Part shown: positions 58,186-64,000 of the stretch, in pieces
Layout: every line of letters begins with the position of its first letter
Position numbering within the stretch: position 1 is the first letter of the stretch
Assembly (NCBI RefSeq): GCF_037975245.1
Contig: NC_092576.1
Span: 20,771,611-20,835,610, forward strand
Origin: Apostichopus japonicus
Taxonomy: Eukaryota; Echinodermata; Holothuroidea; Aspidochirotida; Stichopodidae
DNA: 64,000 bases
Direction of reading: 5' to 3'
Translations under genes and position numbers: made by a program
The notes under the pieces: model-generated
Databases searched by the model: none
What the model was told of the DNA's origin: nothing
The model's input: the letters and a program-made list of their open reading frames with translations, nothing else

Positions 58186-60114
58186 CGCACATTCGATTGA
58201 TCGGTACGGAACATTCGATTGATCAGTACCGCACATTCGATTGATCGGTACCGCACATTCGATTGATCGGCAAGGAACATTCGATTGATCGGTTCCGAAC
58301 ATTCGATTGATCGGTACCGAACATTCAATTGATGGGTTCCGCACATTCGATTGATCAGTACCGCATATTCGATTGATCGGCACTGAACATTCGATTGATC
58401 GGTACCGCACATTCGATTGATCGGTACGGAACATTCAAATGATCGGTACGGAACATTCGATTGTTCGGTACGGAACATTCGATTGATCGGTACCGCACAT
58501 TCGATTGATCGATACGGAACATTCGATTGATCGGTACGGAACATTCGATTGATCGGTACTGCACATTCGATTGATCGGTACCGCACATTCGATTGATCGG
58601 TACAGCACATTCGATTGATCGGCAAGGAACATTCGATTGATTGGCACTGCACATTCGATTGATCGGTACCGCACATTCGATTGATCGGTATCGCACGTTC
58701 GATTGATCGGTACGGAACATTCGATTGATCGGTACGGAACATTCGAATGATCGGTACCGCACATTCGATTGATCGGTACCGCACATTCGATTGATCGGTA
58801 CCGCACATTCGATTGATCGGTTCCGAACATTCGATTGATCGGTACCGAACATTCAATTGATCGGTACGGAACATTCGATTGATAGGTACCGCACATTCGA
58901 TTGATCGGTACCGCACATTCGATTGATCGGTACCGCACATTCGATTGATCGGTACCGCACATTCGATTGATCGGTACCGCACATTCGATTGATCGGCAAG
59001 GAACATTCGATTGATCGGTACCGCTTATTCGATTGATCGGTACCGCACATTCGATTGATCGGTACCGTACATTCGATTGATCGGTATCGCACATTCGATT
59101 GATCGATACGGAACATTCGATTGATCGGTACCGCACATTCGATTGATCGGTACTGCACATTCGTTTGATCGGTACCGCACATTCGATTTATCGCTGCCGC
59201 ATATTCGATTGATCGGCACGGAACATTCGATTGATCGGTACCGAACATTCGATTGATCGGTACGGAACATTCGATTGATCGGTACCGCACATTCGTTTGA
59301 TCGGTATCTCACATTCGATTGATCTGTACCGCACATTCGATTGATCGGTACTGCACATTCGATTGATCGGTACCGCACATTCGATTGATCGGTACTGCAC
59401 ATTCGATTGATCTGTACAGCACATTCGATTGATCGGTACCGCACATTCGATTGATCGGTACCGCACATTCGATTGATCGGTACCGCACATTCTATTGATC
59501 GGTACGGAAAACTCGATTGATTGCTACGGAACATTCGATTGATCAGTACCGCACATTCGATTGATCAGTACCGCACATTCGATTGATCGGTACGGAACAT
59601 TCGATTAATCGGTACCGCACATTCGATTGATCAGTACCGCACATTCGATTGATCGGTACCGCACATTCGATTGATCGGTACTGCACATTCGATTGATCGG
59701 TACCGAACATTCGATTGATTGGTACCGCACATTCGATTGGTCGGTACCGCACATTCGATTGATCTGTACCGCACATTCGATTGATCGGTACCGCAGATTC
59801 GATTGATCGGTACCGCACATTCGATTGATCGGTACCGCACATTCCATTGATCGGTACCGCACCTTCGATTGATCGGTACAGCACATTCTATTGATCGGTA
59901 CGGAAAACTCGATTGATTGCTACGGAACAATTGATTGATCAGTACCGCACATTCCATTGATCGGTACCGCACATTCGATTGATCGTACCGCACATTCGAT
60001 TGATCGGTACCGCACAATCGATTGATCTGTACCGTACATTCGATTGATCGGTATCGCACGTTCGATTGATCGGTACGGAACATTCGATTGATCGGTACGG
60101 AACATTCGAATGAT
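58186..60114 (+). repeat. Mosaic satellite region
   Basis: This region holds a local 11-unit repetition (GATGGGTTCC near 58,091 and 58,333, 242 bp apart). A block from about 58,435 reappears near 60,877 and 61,867. Markers lie at 59,512 and 59,908, with the 396-bp spacing also seen at 1,144, 9,542, 10,729, 17,172 and 18,359. The segment around 59,520-60,000 repeats the module after those markers. No gene is supported. Confidence 0.8.
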
Positions 60115-61104
60115 CGGTACCGCACATTCGATTGATCGGTACCGCACATTCGATTGATCGGTACCGCACATTCGATTGATCGGTTCCGAACATTCGATTG
60201 ATCGGTACCGAACATTCAATTGATCGGTACGGAACATTCGATTGATAGGTACCGCACATTCGATTGATCGGTACCGCACATTCGATTGATCGGTACCGCA
60301 CATTCGATTGATCAATACCGCACATTCGATTGATCGGTACCGCACATTCGATTGATCGGCAAGGAACATTCGATTGATCGGTACCGCTTATTCGATTGAT
60401 CGGTACCGCACATTCGATTGATCGGTACCGTACATTCGATTGATCGGTATCGCACATTCGATTGATCGATACGGAACATTCGATTGATCGGTACCGCACA
60501 TTCGATTGATCGGTACTGCACATTCGTTTGATCGGTACCGCACATTCGATTGATCGCTACCGCATATTCGATTGATCGGCACGGAACATTCGATTGATCG
60601 GTACCGAACATTCGATTGATCGGTACAGAACATTCGATTGATCGGTACCGCACATTCGTTTGATCGGTATCTCACATTCGATTGATCGGTACTGCACATT
60701 CGATTGATCGGTACCGCACATTCGTTTGATCGGTACCGCACATTCGATTGATCGGTACCGCACATTCGATTGATCGGTAACGCACATTCGATTGATCGGT
60801 ACGGAAAATTCGATTGATCGGAACGGAACATTCGATTGATCGGTACCGCACATTCGATTGATCGGTACGGAACATTCAAATGATCGGTACGGAACATTCG
60901 ATTGTTCGGTACGGAACATTCGATTGATCGGTACCGCACATTCGATTGATCGATACGGAACATTCGATTGATCGGTACGGAACATTCGATTGATCGGTAC
61001 TGCACATTCGATTGATCGGTACCGCACATTCGATTGATCGGTACAGCACATTCGATTGATCGGCAAGGAACATTCGATTGATTGGCACTGCACATTCGAT
61101 TGAT
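60115..61104 (+). repeat. 990-bp (45-unit) tandem duplication, copy A
   Basis: Allele order from about 60,115 to 61,090 matches 990 bp later. Landmarks are GGTACCGCTTATTCG at 60,381 and 61,371, the GGTATCTCAC unit near 60,667 and 61,657, and CATTCAAATGATC with GATTGTTCGG near 60,877 and 61,867. A GATCAATACC unit near 60,312 is private to this copy. Confidence 0.85.
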
Positions 61105-62080
61105 CGGTACCGCACATTCGATTGATCGGTACCGCACATTCGATTGATCGGTACCGCACATTCGATTGATCGGTTCCGAACATTCGATTGATCGGTACCG
61201 AACATTCAATTGATCGGTACGGAACATTCGATTGATAGGTACCGCACATTCGATTGATCGGTACCGCACATTCGATTGATCGGTACCGCACATTCGATTG
61301 ATCGGTACCGCACATTCGATTGATCGGTACCGCACATTCGATTGATCGGCAAGGAACATTCGATTGATCGGTACCGCTTATTCGATTGATCGGTACCGCA
61401 CATTCGATTGATCGGTACCGTACATTCGATTGATCGGTATCGCACATTCGATTGATCGATACGGAACATTCGATTGATCGGTACCGCACATTCGATTGAT
61501 CGGTACTGCACATTCGTTTGATCGGTACCGCACATTCGATTTATCGCTACCGCATATTCGATTGATCGGCACGGAACATTCGATTGATCGGTACCGAACA
61601 TTCGATTGATCGGTACGGAACATTCGATTGATCGGTACCGCACATTCGTTTGATCGGTATCTCACATTCGATTGATCGGTACTGCACATTCGATTGATCG
61701 GTAACGCACATTCGTTTGATCGGTACCGCACATTCGATTGATCGGTACCGCACATTCGATTGATCGGTAACGCACATTCGATTGATCGGTACGGAAAATT
61801 CGATTGATCGGAACGGAACATTCGATTGATCGGTACCGCACATTCGATTGATCGGTACGGAACATTCAAATGATCGGTACGGAACATTCGATTGTTCGGT
61901 ACGGAACATTCGATTGATCGGTACCGCACATTCGATTGATCGATACGGAACATTCGATTGATCGGTACGGAACATTCGATTGATCGGTACTGCACATTCG
62001 ATTGATCGGTACCGCACATTCGATTGATCGGTACAGCACATTCGATTGATCGGCAAGGAACATTCGATTGATTGGCACTG
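61105..62080 (+). repeat. 990-bp tandem duplication, copy B
   Basis: This copy is adjacent to copy A and agrees with it at +990 bp until 62,080, where GGCACTGAAC replaces GGCACTGCAC. A GGTAACGCAC substitution near 61,702 and a CGATTTATCG unit near 61,541 differ from copy A. Confidence 0.85.
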
Positions 62081-62156
62081 AACATTCGATTGATCGGTAC
62101 CGCACATTCGATTGATCGGTACGGAACATTCGATTGATCGGTACCGCACATTCGAT

Positions 62157-62173
62157 TGATCGGTACATTCGAT
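62157..62173 (+). repeat. 17-bp unit (5-bp deletion)
   Basis: Fourth copy of the 5-bp deletion, in the partial module near the right end of the window. Confidence 0.85.
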
Positions 62174-63607
62174 TGATCAATACCGCACATTCGATTGATC
62201 GGTACCGCACATTCGATTGATCGTCAAGGAACATTCGATTGATCGGTTCCGAACATTCGATTGATCGGTACCGAACATTCGATTGATCGGTTCCGCACAT
62301 TCGATTGATCGGTACCGCATATTCGATTGATTGGCACTGAACATTCGATTTATCGGTACCGCACATTCGATTGATCGGTACGGAACATTCGATTGATCGG
62401 TACTGCACATTCTATTGATCTGTACCGCACATTCGATTGATCGGTACTGCACATTCGATTGATCGGTACCGCACATTCGATTGATCGGTACCGCACATTC
62501 GATTTATCGGTACGGAACATTCGATTGATCGGTACCGCACATTCGATTGATCGGTACCGCACATTCGATTGATCGGCAAGGAACATTCGATTGATCGGTA
62601 CCGCACATTCGATTGATCGGTACCGCACATTCGATTGATCGGTACGGAAAATTCGATTGATCGGTACCGCACATTCGATTGATCGGTACGGAACATTCGA
62701 TTGATCGATACCGCACATTCGATTGATCGGTACCGAACGTTCGATTGATCGGTACCGCACATTCGATTGATCGGTACCGCACATTCGATTGATCGGTACC
62801 GCACATTCCATTGATCGGTACCGCACATTCGATTGATCGGTACCGCACATTCTATTGATCGGTACGGAAAACTCGATTGATTGCTACGGAACATTCGATT
62901 GATCAGTACCGCACATTCGATTGATCAGTACCGCACATTCGATTGATCGGTACGGAACATTCGATTGATCGGTACGGAACATTCGATTGATAGGTACCGC
63001 ACATTCGATTGATCGGTACCGCACATTCGATTGATCGGTACCGTACATTCGATTGATCGGTATCGCACGTTCGATTGATCGGTACGGAACATTCGATTGA
63101 TCGGTACGGAACATTCGAATGATCGGTACCGCACATTCGATTGATCGGTACCGCACATTCGATTGATCGGTACGGTACATTCGATTGATCGGTTCCGAAC
63201 ATTCGATTGATCGCTACCGAACATTCAATTGATCGGTACGGAACATTCGATTGATAGGTACCGCACATTCGATTGATCGGTACCGCACATTCGATTGATC
63301 GATACGGAACATTCGATTGATCGGTTCCGAACATTCGATTGATCGGTACCGCACATTCGATTGATCGGTGCGGAACATTCGATTGATAGGTACCGCACAT
63401 TCGATTGATCGGTACCGCACATTCGATTGATCGATACCGCACATTCGATTGATCGGTACCGCACATTCGATTGATCGGTATCGCACATTCGATTAATCGG
63501 TACGGCAAATTCGATTGATCGGTACCGCACATTCGATTGATCGGTACCGCACATTCGTTTGATCGGTACCGCACATTCGATTGATCGGTACCGCACATTC
63601 GATTGAT

Positions 63608-63637
63608 CGGTACCGATCAATCGATTGATCGGTACCG
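63608..63637. repeat. 30-bp perfect palindrome
   Basis: This is the fourth copy of the same palindrome, in the partial third module near the right end. Imperfect relatives with GATCATT instead of GATCAAT are more common, for example near 2,257, 8,259, 19,474 and 45,952. Confidence 0.9.
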
Positions 63638-64000
63638 TACATTCGATTGATCGGTATCGCAGATTCGATTGATCGGTACGGAACATTCGATTGATCGGTA
63701 CCGCACATTCGATTGATCGGTACCGCACATTCGATTGATCGGTACCGCACATTCGATTGAACGGTACGGAACATTCGATTGATCGGTATCGCACATTCGT
63801 TTGATCGGTACCGAACATTCGATTGATAGGTACCGCACATTCGATTGATCGGTTCCGCAGATTCGATTGATCGGTACCGCACATTCGATTGATCGGTACC
63901 GCACATTCCATTGATCGGTACCGCACATTCGATTGATCGGTACAGCACATTCTATTGATCGGTACGGAAAACTCGATTGATTGCTACGGAACATTCGATT

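Larger units (their letters stand above)
441..63985 (+). repeat. Recurrent marker block (two-unit variant haplotype)
   Basis: A distinctive pair of units, GGTACGGAAAACTCG then GATTGATTGCTACGG, recurs throughout. The ACTCG part lies near 441, 1144, 1540, 2815, 5168, 6839, 7454, 8839, 9542, 9938, 10729, 11125, 12224, 15369, 16469, 17172, 17568, 18359, 18755, 19854, 22999, 24407, 29928, 35669, 35911, 36329, 39516, 39824, 41121, 41429, 42726, 43584, 44508, 45366, 46532 (mutated), 47147, 47499, 49406, 50000, 51908, 53909, 54393, 56301, 59512, 59908, 62872 and 63972. Half-blocks lacking ACTCG lie at 53,206 and 57,753. It is usually preceded by a CATTCTATTG unit and followed by a GATCAGTACC unit. 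Those variants all create minus-strand stops, which is why open frames end near it. Confidence 0.9.
1..64000 (+). repeat. 22-bp tandem satellite array filling the entire window
   Basis: Every line of the window resolves into head-to-tail copies of a 22-bp unit made of CATTCGATTGATC followed by GGTACCGCA. About 2,910 copies are present. All have the same orientation; I saw no inverted block. The consensus has 5 A, 6 T, 6 C and 5 G (50% GC), three CpGs, one KpnI-type GGTACC, one GATC and one TCGA. Most units are exactly 22 bp. A few dozen are 21 bp and four are 17 bp. The 13-nt half is almost constant and the 9-nt half carries most variants. No flanking unique DNA is present, so the array is longer than 64 kb. 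Such arrays are known from eukaryotic heterochromatin; the taxon and chromosomal position cannot be told from the sequence. Confidence 0.98.
62081..64000 (+). repeat. Third, partial copy of the 49.6-58 kb module, running off the window
   Basis: From about 62,081 the allele order follows 51,050-51,900 (offset 11,030 bp, then 10,964 bp after a loss of three units), including the 17-bp unit near 62,162 and the marker at 62,872. The palindrome at 63,608 repeats those at 52,556 and 57,037. A last marker starts at 63,972, 1,100 bp (50 units) after the previous one, and the window ends inside the array. Confidence 0.82.

Noticed and set aside
1-64000. CRISPR array
   Set aside because: Units are directly adjacent with no unique spacers between them, and no cas genes are present.
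1-64000. Telomeric repeat
   Set aside because: The unit is 22 bp with no TTAGGG- or TTAGG-like run and no G-rich strand asymmetry.
1-64000. Binding sites for homeodomain, Onecut, DREF/BEAF or Dam-type proteins (words such as GATTGATC, CGATA, GATC)
   Set aside because: Such short words must recur thousands of times in any array of this unit, and nothing in the sequence singles out one factor.
1-64000. Assigning a species or a named satellite family
   Set aside because: I do not recognise the monomer, and there is no flanking unique DNA or transposon to place it.

Overview
The whole 64 kb window is one uninterrupted head-to-tail satellite (minisatellite) array. The unit is 22 bp: a 13-nt half, CATTCGATTGATC, followed by a 9-nt half, GGTACCGCA. 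About 2,910 units are present, all in the same orientation. The array already runs at base 1 and still runs at base 64,000, so neither edge is in the window. I found no protein gene, tRNA, rRNA, transposon, CRISPR array or other single-copy sequence. An array this large, built of nested higher-order repeats, is typical of eukaryotic heterochromatin (centromeric, pericentromeric, subtelomeric or sex-chromosome). Nothing in it names the taxon. The consensus is 50% GC and has three CpGs per unit, so CpG is not depleted.

Variation is uneven along the unit. The 13-nt half is nearly invariant, while the 9-nt half exists as about fifteen recurring alleles (for example GGTACCGCA, GGTACGGAA, GGCAAGGAA, GGTTCCGAA, GGTATCGCA, GGTACTGCA, GGCACTGAA). 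The order of these alleles works as a barcode that exposes longer duplications. Regions 1-8,383, 23,644-25,964, 34,091-38,964, 45,799-49,635, 58,186-60,114 and 62,081-64,000 are mosaics of shuffled modules. Clear tandem duplications are: 7,630 bp (8,384-16,013 and 16,014-23,643); 2,046 bp (25,965-28,010 and 28,011-29,585); a 660/682-bp higher-order repeat (about 30,590-34,090); 1,605 bp (38,965-40,569 and 40,570-42,174); 1,782 bp (42,205-43,986 and 43,987-45,798); about 4,393 bp (49,636-54,028 and 54,029-58,185); and 990 bp (60,115-61,104 and 61,105-62,080). Nearly all offsets are whole numbers of 22-bp units, less a few inherited 1-bp or 5-bp deletions. This is what unequal exchange and segmental amplification produce.

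The minus strand has long open reading frames, up to 1,309 codons, and the plus strand has none. This follows from the unit itself. Its minus strand contains no stop, its plus strand contains one TGA, and 22 is not a multiple of 3, so all three minus frames spell the same 22-residue repeating peptide. I treat none of these as genes.

The most interesting signals are: the bipartite conservation, with a CENP-B-box-like and dyad-rich conserved half; the nested higher-order structure with readable exchange scars; four 30-bp perfect palindromes; one strongly diverged patch near 29,980; and near-identical modules lying 37.7 and 52.8 kb apart. Coordinates of duplication edges were read by eye and are good to roughly 50 bp.
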